64,000 nucleotides of DNA from NCBI GenBank assembly GCA_016873295.1, contig VGXM01000010.1:24023-88022 (forward strand). The letters are read 5' to 3'. The position numbers and the translations under genes were made by a program. Of this stretch, positions 27,020 to 36,165 are shown piece after piece. Position 1 is the first letter of the stretch; each line of letters begins with the position of its first letter. Source of the DNA: Phycisphaerae bacterium (GTDB taxonomy: Bacteria > Planctomycetota > Phycisphaerae > Phycisphaerales > UBA1924). The notes below the pieces were generated by a model. That model was not told the DNA's origin, did no database searches, and saw only the letters and a list, made by a program, of their open reading frames with translations.

Positions 27020-27669
27020 GGCGTGCCCCCGAGCAGGCGGGCCGCGAACCAGTCCGAGGCGAGGCGCGCCACGGTCTCCAGCGCGCCCGGCTCCTCGAAC
27101 AGGTGCGTCGCGCCCGGCACGATCTCCAGCCGCTTCTCGCACCGCAGGCGGGCCAGGGCTTCGCGGTTGAGGTCCAGCACGGCGTCGTCGAGGCCCCCCA
27201 CGATGAGCAGCGTGGGCGCGGTCACGAGGGGCAGATGCTCCGCCGCCAGGTCGGGTCGACCGCCCCGCGACACGACCGCCCGGATCCGGGCATCGCCGGC
27301 GGCGGCGACCAGGGCCGCGCCCGCTCCCGTGCTGGCGCCGAAGTACCCCAGCGCCCGCCCCGGCTCGCGTTGGTGCAGCCAGTCCGCCGCCGCACGCAGC
27401 CGCTCGGCCAGCAGCGGGATGTCGAAGACGTTGGCGCGGATCGCGGACTCTTCCTCGGTGAGCAGGTCGAAGAGCAGCGTGCCGGTCCCGGCGTCCCGGA
27501 TCACTCCCGCGACGGCCCGGTTGCGCGGGCTGAGGCGGCCGCTGCCGGAGCCGTGGGCGAAGAGCACCACGCCGCCCGCGCCCGTCGGCACGTGCAGCGT
27601 TCCCCTCAGCCCGCCCCCCCGGATCGGGATGGTGACTTGGGCGCCGGGTTGTCGATCGAGCCCACCCAT
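27016..27669 (-). CDS. dienelactone hydrolase-like alpha/beta hydrolase
   Basis: A 217-aa protein with the alpha/beta hydrolase pattern GGVVLFAHGSGSGR, the nucleophile elbow ALGYFGASTGAGAAL (Ser in GASTG), VVSRGGRPDLA, the acid in TLLIVGGLDDAVLD and the His in PGATHLFEEPG. Substrate unknown. It is usually found fused to a phosphoribosyltransferase; here they are separate, overlapping genes in the same order. The ATG at 27669 is chosen because it begins the conserved N-terminus. Confidence 0.85.
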   Translation of the reverse strand: MGGLDRQPGAQVTIPIRGGGLRGTLHVPTGAGGVVLFAHGSGSGRLSPRNRAVAGVIRDAGTGTLLFDLLTEEESAIRANVFDIPLLAERLRAAADWLHQREPGRALGYFGASTGAGAALVAAAGDARIRAVVSRGGRPDLAAEHLPLVTAPTLLIVGGLDDAVLDLNREALARLRCEKRLEIVPGATHLFEEPGALETVARLASDWFAARLLGGTP

Positions 27670-27752
27670 GTCGCGGCCCTCGATTCGGGCGGTCGGGCGA
27701 TGCTGAATGGTAGGGTGCGCGCGGCGCCGGGACGGGCGCGGGGGCGTCGCGC

Positions 27753-27758
27753 TAGCCT
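27753..27758 (+). promoter_or_regulatory. -10-like TAGCCT, 5 nt before recG GTG
   Basis: TAGCCT then 5 nt then GTG. A weaker -10 match than others listed. Confidence 0.3.
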
Positions 27759-27763
27759 CCCGG

Positions 27764-29911
27764 GTGGACCCCGCCCAGGCCGAACGGATCGCCCTGAACA
27801 CTCCGCTGGACGCGGTGGGGGGGATCGGTCCGACCGACGCCGGGGCCCTGGGCGCGATGGGGCTGACCAACGTCGGCCGCCTGGTCGCGCACCTGCCGCA
27901 CCGGCACGAGAAGCTGGAGGCCGAGAGCGACATCGGGGCCCTGGCGCCGGAGCTGCTGGCGTCGGCGCGGGGCGAGGTGCTGTCGGTGCGGGCGCTGGTG
28001 TGGCCGCACGCGCGGGTCCCCCGGGTCGAGGCGGTCATCGCCGACGGCACCGGGCGGCTCGAGGTCGTGTGGTTCAACATGCTGTGGATGCGTCACAAGG
28101 TCAGGCCGGGCGTGCGCGTGCGCGTCCAGGGCCGCACCGAGCGCTTCAAGCAGGCGCTGCGGATGGTCAACCCGCAGACGGAGGTGCTGCCGGACGACGA
28201 GCCCGCCCCGCGCGAGGCCCGCGTGCGCCCCATCTACCCCGCCACCGAGCGGATGCCCTCGTGGCGGATCGCGCGGTGCGTGGGCGAGGTGCTGGACCGG
28301 GCCCTGCCCCTCATCGAGGAGCACCTGCCGGAGGCGTACCGCGTCGAGCGCGGCCTGCCGGCCCTCGCCGACGCCTACCGCATGATGCACGCGCCCCGCG
28401 ACGAGCGCGAGTTCACCCTCGCCCGGCGCCGCCTGGCCTACGACGAACTCCTGCTCCTGCAACTGGGCGTGCACATGAAGCGGGCCCACCTGAGGCGGAC
28501 GCTCAAGGCCCCCGCCCTGCGCTGGAGCCAGGCCATCGACCGGCACATCCGCGAGCGCTTCCCCTTCCCCCTCACCCCCGGGCAGGACGCCGTGGTCAAG
28601 GACATCGTCAAGGACCTGTCGAGCCCCACGCCCACCAACCGCCTGATCCAGGGCGACGTGGGGTCGGGCAAGACGGTCGTGGCGCTCTACGCGATGCTCA
28701 TGGCGGTGGCGGACGGGAAGCAGGCGGCCCTCATGGCCCCCACCGAGATCCTCGCCGAGCAGCACGGCGCCTCCATGGGCCGGATGCTCGAGGGCTCGCG
28801 CGTGCGCCTGGCCCTGCTCACGGGCTCGACGCCCGAGGACCAGCGCGCGTCGATCCTCCGTGGGCTGGAGGGCGGGGAGGTTGATCTCCTGGTCGGCACG
28901 CACGCGCTGCTGGGGGAGCGCGTGCGCTACGCCTCGCTCGCCGTCGCCGTCATCGACGAGCAGCACCGCTTCGGCGTGCACCAGCGGGCGGTGCTGCGGA
29001 GCAAGGGCACGGTGCAGCAGGGCGGGCCCGCGCCCTCGCCCCTGGACGACACCGTCACGCCGCACGTCCTGGTGATGACGGCCACGCCCATCCCGCGCAC
29101 GCTCGCGATCACGCTCTTTGGCGACCTGGACGTCTCGACGATCGCGGGATTGCCGCCGGGGCGCCAACCCGTGCGCACGATCGTGGTGGGGCCCGACGAC
29201 CGCCCCGCCGTCTACCGCCGACTCCGCCAGAAGCTCGACGCGGGCGAGCAGGCGTTCGTGGTCGTGCCGGTGATCGACGGCGCGGAGGAGGAGGGCGACT
29301 CGGGGCTCAAGGGCGTGCGGGCCCTGGTGCGCGAGCTGCAGGGCGGGCCCCTGGAGGGGAAGCGCCTGGCGGCCCTCCACGGGCGCCTCAAGCCCTCGAC
29401 GCGCGACCTGGTGATGGGGCGCTTCCGCGCCGGGCTGATCGACGCGCTGGTGGCGACCACGGTGATCGAGGTGGGCGTGGACGTGCCCAACGCGACCAAC
29501 ATGATCGTCGAGCACGCCGACCGCTTCGGGCTGGCCCAGCTGCACCAGTTGCGGGGGCGCGTGGGTCGGGGCGAGAAGGCCTCGGCGTGCGTGCTCATCG
29601 CCGACCCGACGACGGAGGACGCCCAGGACCGCCTGAAGGTGATGGAGAGGGTGAGCGACGGGTTCGCGCTGGCGGAGCGCGACCTGGAGATCCGCGGGCC
29701 GGGCGAGCTCTTCGGCACGCGCCAGTCGGGCCTGCCCCCCTTCAAGGTGGCGGACCTGCGCCAGGACCTTGGCCTGCTCACCGCCGCCCGGCGCGACGCG
29801 GCCGCGTGGATCGACGCGTCCCCGGGGCTCTCCCACCCCCAGGAGCGGCTGCTGCTGCGTCGGCTCGTCAAGACCTACGGCGCCTCGCTCGGGCTGGGCG
29901 ACGTGGGGTGA
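27764..29911 (+). CDS. recG: ATP-dependent DNA helicase RecG
   Basis: A 715-aa branch-migration helicase. The wedge/OB domain lies in about the first 270 residues. The helicase core has Walker A QGDVGSGKTVVA, TEILAEQHG, the DEQHRFGVHQR Walker B and TAT-P-IPRTLA, then in domain 2 VATTVIEVGVDVPNATN and QLRGRVGRGEK. The protein ends at about the usual RecG length and has an insert (VQQGGPAPSPLDD) before motif III. The GTG at 27764 starts the conserved region; a longer ATG start at 27707 is in frame but reads through the divergent promoter region. Confidence 0.95.
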   Translation: MDPAQAERIALNTPLDAVGGIGPTDAGALGAMGLTNVGRLVAHLPHRHEKLEAESDIGALAPELLASARGEVLSVRALVWPHARVPRVEAVIADGTGRLEVVWFNMLWMRHKVRPGVRVRVQGRTERFKQALRMVNPQTEVLPDDEPAPREARVRPIYPATERMPSWRIARCVGEVLDRALPLIEEHLPEAYRVERGLPALADAYRMMHAPRDEREFTLARRRLAYDELLLLQLGVHMKRAHLRRTLKAPALRWSQAIDRHIRERFPFPLTPGQDAVVKDIVKDLSSPTPTNRLIQGDVGSGKTVVALYAMLMAVADGKQAALMAPTEILAEQHGASMGRMLEGSRVRLALLTGSTPEDQRASILRGLEGGEVDLLVGTHALLGERVRYASLAVAVIDEQHRFGVHQRAVLRSKGTVQQGGPAPSPLDDTVTPHVLVMTATPIPRTLAITLFGDLDVSTIAGLPPGRQPVRTIVVGPDDRPAVYRRLRQKLDAGEQAFVVVPVIDGAEEEGDSGLKGVRALVRELQGGPLEGKRLAALHGRLKPSTRDLVMGRFRAGLIDALVATTVIEVGVDVPNATNMIVEHADRFGLAQLHQLRGRVGRGEKASACVLIADPTTEDAQDRLKVMERVSDGFALAERDLEIRGPGELFGTRQSGLPPFKVADLRQDLGLLTAARRDAAAWIDASPGLSHPQERLLLRRLVKTYGASLGLGDVG

Positions 29912-29971
29912 CGGCGCCCACAGAAGCGTGTGGGCGCGGTCGTTCCGGCGGGCGCGAGCGCGACGCAACCG

Positions 29972-30000
29972 GTGACGGCACCGGCCCGGGCTGGTATAGT
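29972..30000 (+). promoter_or_regulatory. promoter GTGACG-17-TATAGT before the HTH gene
   Basis: GTGACG (29972-29977), a 17-bp spacer and TATAGT (29995-30000), then 7 nt to the ATG. It is one of the best two-part promoter matches in the window and would produce a leaderless message. Confidence 0.5.
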
Positions 30001-30007
30001 CGGCACC

Positions 30008-30493
30008 ATGGACCTGTCACCGCTGCACGAGCGCATGCGTCTTGCGGTCGGGGAGGAGGCGACGTACCGCCAGGTCGCGGACCGCACCGGCGCCAACGCC
30101 GAGTCGGTCCGGCGCTACTTGCAGGGGCACGCGCCCAGCATCGAGTTCGTGGTGGCGATGTGCCGCTGCTTCGGCGTCAGCGCCGACTGGCTCCTTACCG
30201 GGCGCGGGCCCATGAAGGCCAGCGACCTCAAGGGGCACGTCCTGGGCGAGTCCTCCGCCGGCGAGCTCTTCACCGCCGTCGCCGACAACCTCGAACGCCT
30301 CCTCGCACGCGTCGACCGCCTCGAACGCTACATGCAGACGATCGAAACACAGTTGCGTGGCCTGGGAGCCTCGGCCGGCACAGAATCGGGGGATGCCCAT
30401 GACGCCCCACAACCCGCCTCTGATCCCCCGTCCGTCCGCGTCCGCCAGCTCCGAGAGACTCTTGCCCAACGACCACGCCCGGATGCTGGTTGA
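30008..30493 (+). CDS. helix-turn-helix (XRE-like) regulator with coiled-coil C-terminus
   Basis: A 161-aa protein. The N-terminal HTH contains TYRQVADRTGANAESVRRYL and ADWLLTGRGP, as in the XRE/Cro family. A coiled coil (LFTAVADNLERLLARVDRLERYMQTIETQL) follows at about residues 90-120, suggesting a dimer. The last 40 residues have low-GC third codon positions unlike the rest, and they overlap the next gene in another frame. Target genes are unknown. Confidence 0.8.
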   Translation: MDLSPLHERMRLAVGEEATYRQVADRTGANAESVRRYLQGHAPSIEFVVAMCRCFGVSADWLLTGRGPMKASDLKGHVLGESSAGELFTAVADNLERLLARVDRLERYMQTIETQLRGLGASAGTESGDAHDAPQPASDPPSVRVRQLRETLAQRPRPDAG

Positions 30494-30755
30494 GTTGCTC
30501 CGCCCCGTCGGGCCCGAGTTGGCCCGGCGCTGGCTCGCCGCCCTGCTCCTGGTCCCCGAGGGCGACCGCGCCGGCGTCGTGCGCACGATCGAGGAACACC
30601 TGGCGGGGCTCTACGGCGGGGCGGCCCGGGGCGAGGAGATCACGCTCCGGCACCCCCCGGAGCAGAAGCAGGGGTACGTCGAGCAGGTCGAGGTCACCTA
30701 CGCCCGCCCGCCCGCCAAGCCCCGGGGAAGCCGGCGCCGCTCCGCCGGCGACTGA
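30393..30755 (+). CDS. hypothetical protein overlapping the HTH gene
   Basis: A 120-aa protein with LLPNDHARMLVELLRPVGPE, a helical middle (LARRWLAALLLVPEGDRAGVVRTIEEHLA) and a basic end (KPRGSRRRSAGD). It overlaps the previous gene by 101 bp in another frame. Over that overlap this frame has the GC-rich third positions of a real gene and the HTH frame does not, which supports the start at 30393 over the later ATG at 30483. Function unknown. Confidence 0.65.
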   Translation: MPMTPHNPPLIPRPSASASSERLLPNDHARMLVELLRPVGPELARRWLAALLLVPEGDRAGVVRTIEEHLAGLYGGAARGEEITLRHPPEQKQGYVEQVEVTYARPPAKPRGSRRRSAGD

Positions 30756-30763
30756 GCGGCCTC

Positions 30764-30769
30764 TACCAT
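30764..30769 (+). promoter_or_regulatory. -10-like TACCAT, 5 nt before polX
   Basis: TACCAT then 5 nt then the polX ATG, within 20 bp of the preceding gene's stop. Confidence 0.4.
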
Positions 30770-30774
30770 CGCGC

Positions 30775-32601
30775 ATGGGCTTCAACCAGGCGGTGGCCGA
30801 GGCGCTCGACCAGATCGCCAGCCTGATCGAGCTGACGGGGGGCGACTCCTTCCGGGCGTCGGCCAACGCGCGGGCCGCACGCACCATCGCCAGCCAGTCG
30901 CGCGACCTGCGCCCCATCGCCGACGACCCCGCCCGGCTCAAGGAGATCCCGGGCATCGGCGTCAGGATCGCGGACAAGATCGGCGAGTTCGCCGCCACCG
31001 GGCACATCAAGGAGCTCGACGACCTTCGCGCCGAGGTGCCCCCGGGTCTGATGGACCTGCTGGCCATCCCGGGGCTGGGGCCCAAGACCGTCCGCGTCTT
31101 CTGGAAGGAGGGCGGCGTCACCGACCGCGACTCCCTCAAGCGCATCATCGACAACGGGTCCATCCTCGGCCTCCCCCGCATGGGCGAGAAGGCCGTCGAG
31201 AAGATCAAGCGGGCCATGTCCTTCGCCGAGAAGGCGTCGGCCCGCCTGCACCTCGGGCTGGCCCAGCCCGTCGCCGACCGCATCGTCGACTCCTTGCGCA
31301 AGGCCCGGGGCGTCGCCGACGCCACGTCCGCCGGGTCGCTCCGGCGCGGCAGGGAGACCGTCGGCGACGTCGACATCCTCGTGAGCCTCAAGCCGCGGGG
31401 GGACGCGGCGTCGGTCGCCGAGGCCTTCCGCACGCTGCCGGGCGTCCGGCACGTCCTGGCCTCGGGCGACACGCGCTCCAGCATCCTCATGGCCGTCGAC
31501 CCCGAACTGGGGCGCTGGACCCTCGAAGGCAAGGAGGGCGACGAGGCGACCGCCACGGGGCCCACCGTGCAGGTCGACCTGCGCGTGCTCCCCCAGGCCA
31601 GCTACGGGGCGGCCCTGCTCTACTTCACGGGCAGCAAGGACTTCAACGTCGCCATGCGCAGGATCGCGCTGGACAAGGGCTACACGCTCAACGAGTACGG
31701 GCTCTTTCCGCTCGACGACGACCCCACGCCGCCCCAGCAGCGGGGCGTCGAGCCGGTCGAGTCGGCGACGGAGGAGGCGATCTTCGGGAAGCTGGGGCTG
31801 GCCTGGGCCCCGCCCGAGCTGCGCGAGACCGACGAAGGGCTCACGCTCGACAAGACCCCCGACCTGATCGAGGTCGGCGACGTCAAGGCCGAACTGCACG
31901 CCCACACCGAGGCGAGCGACGGCGTGCTGACCATCGTGGAACTCGCCCGGGAAGCCAAGGCCCGCGGCTTCCACACCCTCGCCGTCACCGACCACAGCAA
32001 GAGCAGCGCCGTCGCCAACGGGCTCTCCGTGGAGCGCCTGCTGGAGCACGTCGACGCCATCCACGCCGCCAGGGCCAAGGTCAAGGGCATCCGCATCCTG
32101 GCGGGGAGCGAGGTCGACATCCTGGCCGACGGCGACCTGGACTACGACGACAAGACCCTCGCCAAGCTCGACCTGGTCGTCGCCAGCCCGCACACCGCCC
32201 TCTCGCAGGACCCGGATGCCGCGACCCGGCGCCTCCTCAAGGCCATCAGGCACCCGCGCGTGCACATCCTCGGGCACCCGACCGGCAGGCTCATCGGGCG
32301 ACGCCCCGGGCTCTCCCCCGACATGGGCCGGCTCGTCGCGTCGGCGGCGGAGCACGGCGTCGCCATGGAGATCAACGCCCACTGGCTGCGCCTCGACCTC
32401 CGCGATACCCACGTCCGGGAGGCCCTCGACGCCGGGTGCCTCATCGCCATCAACTGCGACGTCCACTCCCCCGACGACTTCGACAACCTCCGCTTCGGCG
32501 TGACCACGGGGCGGCGGGGCGGGCTGACCAGGGCCAGGTGCGTCAACACCTGGAGCGCCAAGAAGCTGGGCGAGTGGCTGGGCACGCGGGGCGGCGGCTG
32601 A
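30775..32601 (+). CDS. polX: DNA polymerase/3'-5' exonuclease PolX
   Basis: A 608-aa repair polymerase. The N-terminal HhH region (GIGVRIADKIGEF and IPGLGPKTVRVF) binds DNA. The polymerase palm has the metal-binding pair GDVDILV and a later VQVDLRVL. A C-terminal PHP domain gives exonuclease and AP-endonuclease activity, with HAHTEASDG, VTDHSKSS, EVDILADG, HILGHPTGR and NCDVHSPDD as metal ligands. Length and order are standard for bacterial PolX. A P2 inverted pair follows before ffh. Confidence 0.95.
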   Translation: MGFNQAVAEALDQIASLIELTGGDSFRASANARAARTIASQSRDLRPIADDPARLKEIPGIGVRIADKIGEFAATGHIKELDDLRAEVPPGLMDLLAIPGLGPKTVRVFWKEGGVTDRDSLKRIIDNGSILGLPRMGEKAVEKIKRAMSFAEKASARLHLGLAQPVADRIVDSLRKARGVADATSAGSLRRGRETVGDVDILVSLKPRGDAASVAEAFRTLPGVRHVLASGDTRSSILMAVDPELGRWTLEGKEGDEATATGPTVQVDLRVLPQASYGAALLYFTGSKDFNVAMRRIALDKGYTLNEYGLFPLDDDPTPPQQRGVEPVESATEEAIFGKLGLAWAPPELRETDEGLTLDKTPDLIEVGDVKAELHAHTEASDGVLTIVELAREAKARGFHTLAVTDHSKSSAVANGLSVERLLEHVDAIHAARAKVKGIRILAGSEVDILADGDLDYDDKTLAKLDLVVASPHTALSQDPDAATRRLLKAIRHPRVHILGHPTGRLIGRRPGLSPDMGRLVASAAEHGVAMEINAHWLRLDLRDTHVREALDAGCLIAINCDVHSPDDFDNLRFGVTTGRRGGLTRARCVNTWSAKKLGEWLGTRGGG

Positions 32602-32626
32602 CGCGCGTGGAGTGGGATTGGCCGGT

Positions 32627-32750
32627 GGGGCCGGCCTCCGGCCGGTGCCTGGGGCGGAGCAGCCAACCGACCACCGGGGCTCTTGCCGCCGATCCCTGAC
32701 CGCCCGGTCCGCGGCCACCGCCCCGGGCACACCGGCCGGAGGCCGGTCCC
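32627..32750. repeat. P2 inverted pair between polX and ffh
   Basis: Two P2 palindromes, GGGGCCGGCCTCCGGCCGG at 32627 and CACCGGCCGGAGGCCGG at 32729, face each other 80 bp apart so that the whole 124 bp is one near-perfect inverted repeat with 24-bp arms. A similar pair lies at 48516-48622. It could form one large cruciform or two hairpins. Confidence 0.6.
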
Positions 32751-32754
32751 ACCG

Positions 32755-32760
32755 TACGAT
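32755..32760 (+). promoter_or_regulatory. -10-like TACGAT, 5 nt before ffh
   Basis: TACGAT then 5 nt then the ffh ATG. No ribosome-binding site. Confidence 0.45.
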
Positions 32761-32765
32761 CGGGC

Positions 32766-34292
32766 ATGTTCGACCGGCTCTCCGACGCATTCCACGGGCT
32801 CTTCCGCACGCTCTCCGGCAAGGGCGCCATCAGCGAGGCCAACGTCCGCGGGGCGATGGGCGGCGTGCGCGCGGCCCTGCTCGACGCCGACGTGCACCTG
32901 AACGTCGTCGACACCTTCACCCAGCGCGTGCTCGACGACGCCCTGGGCATGAAGGTCGTCGAGGGGGTCGAGCCGGGGCAGCAGATCGTCAAGATCGTGC
33001 ACGACCGGCTGGTCGAGCTGCTCGGCGGAACGCCGGAAACGGGCGGGGCGACGCCGGGCGGGCCCGCGCTGGCCTCGGACCACATCCCGCGCATGACGCC
33101 CGGGCCCACGGTCGTGATGCTGTGCGGCTTGCAGGGGTCGGGCAAGACGACGACGGCGGGCAAGCTGGCGGCCCACCTGAAGAAGCGGGGGCGGAGCGTG
33201 ATGCTCGCCGCCGCCGACCTCCAGCGCCCCGCCGCCGTCGAACAGCTCGAGATCGTCGCCCAGCACGTGCGCGACGAGGCGCCGGGGAGCGCCCGCGTCG
33301 AGTTCTACGCCGAGAAGGACAGGGTCGCCGAGTACGGCAAGGCGGTGAACGTGGCGGTGGGGGTGTGCCGGCGCGCGGTGGACCAGGCGAGGAAGCTGGG
33401 CGTCGACACGGTGGTGCTGGACACGGCGGGGCGCCTGCACGTCAACGACGCGCTCATGGCCGAGCTCAAGCAGGTGCAGGGGCTCGTGCAGCCGCACCTG
33501 GTCCTCCTGGTCGTCGACGCCATGACCGGGCAGGACGCCCTGCACAGCGCCAAGGCCTTCCACGCCGCCCTGGGGATCGACGGCGTGATCCTCACCAAGT
33601 TCGACTCCGACACGCGGGGCGGGGCGGCCCTCTCGGTCAAGCACGTGACGGGCGCCCCCATCAGGTTCATCGGCACGGGCGAGCGGCTCGACGCCATCGA
33701 GGAGTTCCACGCCCCGCGCATCGCCGGGCGCATCCTGGGCATGGGCGACGTGGTGAGCCTGGTGGAGAAGGCCCAGGAGCAGGTGAGCCAGGAGGAGGCG
33801 GAGCGCCTCAACGAGAAGCTGGCCAGGGGCCAGATGACCATGGACGACTTCCTCGGGCAGCTCAAGACCCTGCGGCGCATGGGGCCCATGAAGCAGCTCC
33901 TGGGGTTGCTGCCCGGCGTGGGCTCGATGCTCAAGGACGTGCACATCGAGGACAGGCAGCTCGACAAGGTCGAGGGCATGATCAACTCGATGACGAAGGA
34001 GGAGCGCAGGAACCCGGCGATCCTGAACATGAGCCGCAAGCGCCGCATCGCCGCCGGCAGCGCCACCAGGCCCGACGAGGTCGGGCAGATGGTCAGGCAG
34101 TTCGAGGCCGTGAGCACGCTCGCCCGGCGCATGTCGTCCATGTCGGCGTCGGAGAAGGTCAGGGCCGCCCGCGAGATGGGCCGGCAGGGCGACGCCATGC
34201 TCCCGGGCCTCAGGGGCATGCCCGGCTACGCCTCGCGCGGCTCGACGCACACGACCAGCGTCAAGGACCGCTTCAAGAAGCGCAAGCGGTAG
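32766..34292 (+). CDS. ffh: signal recognition particle protein Ffh
   Basis: A 508-aa GTPase that delivers nascent membrane proteins to FtsY. The N domain precedes G1 LCGLQGSGKTTTAGKLA, then G3 LDTAGRLHV, TKFDSDTRGG and GTGERLDAIEEFHA. The C-terminal M domain, Met-rich (GPMKQLLGLLPG, RRMSSMSASEK), binds 4.5S RNA and signal peptides. Length is in the family range (about 450-510). The 4.5S RNA gene was not found nearby. Confidence 0.96.
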   Translation: MFDRLSDAFHGLFRTLSGKGAISEANVRGAMGGVRAALLDADVHLNVVDTFTQRVLDDALGMKVVEGVEPGQQIVKIVHDRLVELLGGTPETGGATPGGPALASDHIPRMTPGPTVVMLCGLQGSGKTTTAGKLAAHLKKRGRSVMLAAADLQRPAAVEQLEIVAQHVRDEAPGSARVEFYAEKDRVAEYGKAVNVAVGVCRRAVDQARKLGVDTVVLDTAGRLHVNDALMAELKQVQGLVQPHLVLLVVDAMTGQDALHSAKAFHAALGIDGVILTKFDSDTRGGAALSVKHVTGAPIRFIGTGERLDAIEEFHAPRIAGRILGMGDVVSLVEKAQEQVSQEEAERLNEKLARGQMTMDDFLGQLKTLRRMGPMKQLLGLLPGVGSMLKDVHIEDRQLDKVEGMINSMTKEERRNPAILNMSRKRRIAAGSATRPDEVGQMVRQFEAVSTLARRMSSMSASEKVRAAREMGRQGDAMLPGLRGMPGYASRGSTHTTSVKDRFKKRKR

Positions 34293-34307
34293 GGGGCCGC
34301 ACGCAAT

Positions 34308-34339
34308 GAGGCCCGCGGCGCGGGAGCGCCGCGGGCCTC
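34308..34339. terminator. bidirectional terminator hairpin after ffh
   Basis: A perfect 13-bp stem, GAGGCCCGCGGCG and its complement with a six-base loop, between the convergent ffh and dockerin-type genes. A second short stem, GCACCGC/GCGGTGC, follows at 34345-34362. No T-run is present. Confidence 0.6.
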
Positions 34340-34371
34340 CTGGACGCACCGCCTGCGCGGTGCGGGTGGCG

Positions 34372-35952
34372 CTACGGGCAGATCACGTTGTAGAGGTTGA
34401 GGTAGGCGAGGAAGTCGTTGAAGTCGATCACGCCGTCGTCGTTCACGTCGGCGTCGGGGCTCAACACGTTGTAGAGGTTGAGGAAGACCAGCAGGTCATT
34501 GAAGTCCACCGCGCCGTCGAGGTTCAGGTCGGCGTCGCAATAGAAGCAGAGGTTGATCAGGGCGTCGGGCGTCAGCAGCGCCTGGGGGGCGAACGGCACG
34601 ACCTGGATGGGGAACGGGTTGTGCATGAACGGCTGGAAGATCCCCGGGAAGGGCTGCGGCTGCGGGGGCACGGGAGCCTCGTTGCAGGTCGAGAGACCCG
34701 CTCGGTCCGCGCGCACGAAGTAGGCGTGCGGGATCAACGCCGGCCCGGGCGGGAAGCTGTTGGTGTCGCCCGCGAGCGTGTACCCGCGCTCGACGGCGAC
34801 GACGGAGTTGCCCGCCTCGAACGCCGGCCCGCCGTAGACCCAGTACTGGATCGGGTTGGGCGGCGTGCCCGGGGGACCGGCGTTGGTCACCAGGAGCGTC
34901 ATCTTGTTCTGCCCGAGGGGATTCGGAGGCAGGGTGGTCCCGGCCATCACCATGTTGGGCGTGGGCGGGAATCCCGGGGCCTCGTAGGCGAGCGCCGTGA
35001 TGCCCGGCTGGAAGCCGTTGTACACCCACCACGGGCCGCTGTTGACAAAGGGCGGCGCCGGGATGGTCTGGACGATCAGCCCCGAACGGGGCAGAACGCC
35101 CGGAGGCAGGAGCGTGTTCGCCGTGATCGCGAACCCCTGCCCGGGCAGCTCCTCGATCGCGGTGGCGTAGGCGTCGGCGGGCGGCGGGGCGTAGACGCTG
35201 GAGCTCACCGGCGCCCCGTTGGGCAGTTGCACGCAGAGGACGAGCGGCTCGCGCAGGGCGCCCAAGGCCGGTGTCGTGTACCCCGCGGCCAGGATCAGGC
35301 CCGGGGGCCCCGCGGGCGAGAGCGACTCGCGCACGTCGACCAGCCCGCCCGTGCTCGGCGTGCCGTAGCGCCCGTCCTGGTAGACGATCTGCCACACCGG
35401 CACGCCGTTGGGCGACACCGCCGCGATCATGGGCCACGTCGTCTGCGCCACAGCCGCGCGCCCCGCGAGGATCAGGTTGCGCGTCGAGGCCTCGATCACG
35501 CGGGCCCCGGCCACGCCGGGCGCCATCGGGACATTGCTCGGGTACTGCAAGCCCCAGGTCGTGACCCCGGCCCGGCTCAACTTGAGGAGGAACACGCCGC
35601 CCCACGCGGCGCCGGGCAGGTTCTCCCCCGCGAGCGCGATCCCGCCGTCCGACGTTTCGATGATGCTGTAGCCGATCTCCGACGGGCCCGTGTTGACCGT
35701 CCGCTCCCACAGGAGCGCCCCGCGGTTGCTCAGGCGCATGATCAGCACGTCGGACTGTCCCCCGGCGAGCGTGCGCTGCCCCACCGCCAGGTACCCGCCG
35801 TCGCGCGTCGGCGAGATCATCTTGATGCTGTCGTTGTTGTTGGGGCTGCCGGCCCACTGCCAGTGCCAGGAGGGCGGCGCCGCGCAGGCCAGCCCGGCGG
35901 TCAGCGCCACCACGGTGCCCAAACCGAATCCGCCTGTGCGTGAAGCAAACAT
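34372..35952 (-). CDS. secreted repeat protein with C-terminal dockerin-like calcium loops
   Basis: A 526-aa secreted protein. A signal peptide (FGLGTVVALTAGLACAAPP) is followed by about 400 residues of repeated strand pattern such as DGGYLAVGQRTLAGGQ, DGGIALAGENLPG and RGYTLAGDTNS, typical of beta-propeller-like secreted repeat proteins. The end holds two calcium loops, DADLNLDGAVDFNDLLVFLN and DADVNDDGVIDFNDFLAYLN, the arrangement of dockerin domains seen in Phycisphaerales. These may anchor it to a surface or matrix. The ATG at 35952 has GGAGG upstream. Confidence 0.85.
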   Translation of the reverse strand: MFASRTGGFGLGTVVALTAGLACAAPPSWHWQWAGSPNNNDSIKMISPTRDGGYLAVGQRTLAGGQSDVLIMRLSNRGALLWERTVNTGPSEIGYSIIETSDGGIALAGENLPGAAWGGVFLLKLSRAGVTTWGLQYPSNVPMAPGVAGARVIEASTRNLILAGRAAVAQTTWPMIAAVSPNGVPVWQIVYQDGRYGTPSTGGLVDVRESLSPAGPPGLILAAGYTTPALGALREPLVLCVQLPNGAPVSSSVYAPPPADAYATAIEELPGQGFAITANTLLPPGVLPRSGLIVQTIPAPPFVNSGPWWVYNGFQPGITALAYEAPGFPPTPNMVMAGTTLPPNPLGQNKMTLLVTNAGPPGTPPNPIQYWVYGGPAFEAGNSVVAVERGYTLAGDTNSFPPGPALIPHAYFVRADRAGLSTCNEAPVPPQPQPFPGIFQPFMHNPFPIQVVPFAPQALLTPDALINLCFYCDADLNLDGAVDFNDLLVFLNLYNVLSPDADVNDDGVIDFNDFLAYLNLYNVICP

Positions 35953-36165
35953 GGTGCGAACCTCCGCTCTCGATCCGCGACGAGGGGGCAACGCGCGCCG
36001 ACGGGTCTTGCGGGCTCCCGCCGGACTTGTTCTCAACAGGTCTCCCCCGGTGCCCCCGTCGAACCGGGGAGTCGGCCTCCTTCGGCCTGACCGAGTGATT
36101 CATGGGCCCTCGGGCCTCCGCGGCCATGGGGGAGAATTCCCCGATGCGGAGCGGCGCTCGCCAGT
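35953..36165. other. gene-free gap upstream of the dockerin-type gene
   Basis: 213 bp that hold the presumed promoter of the dockerin-type gene. No hexamer pair stands out. The right half is rich in short GC stems and passes directly into the MITE array. Confidence 0.4.
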
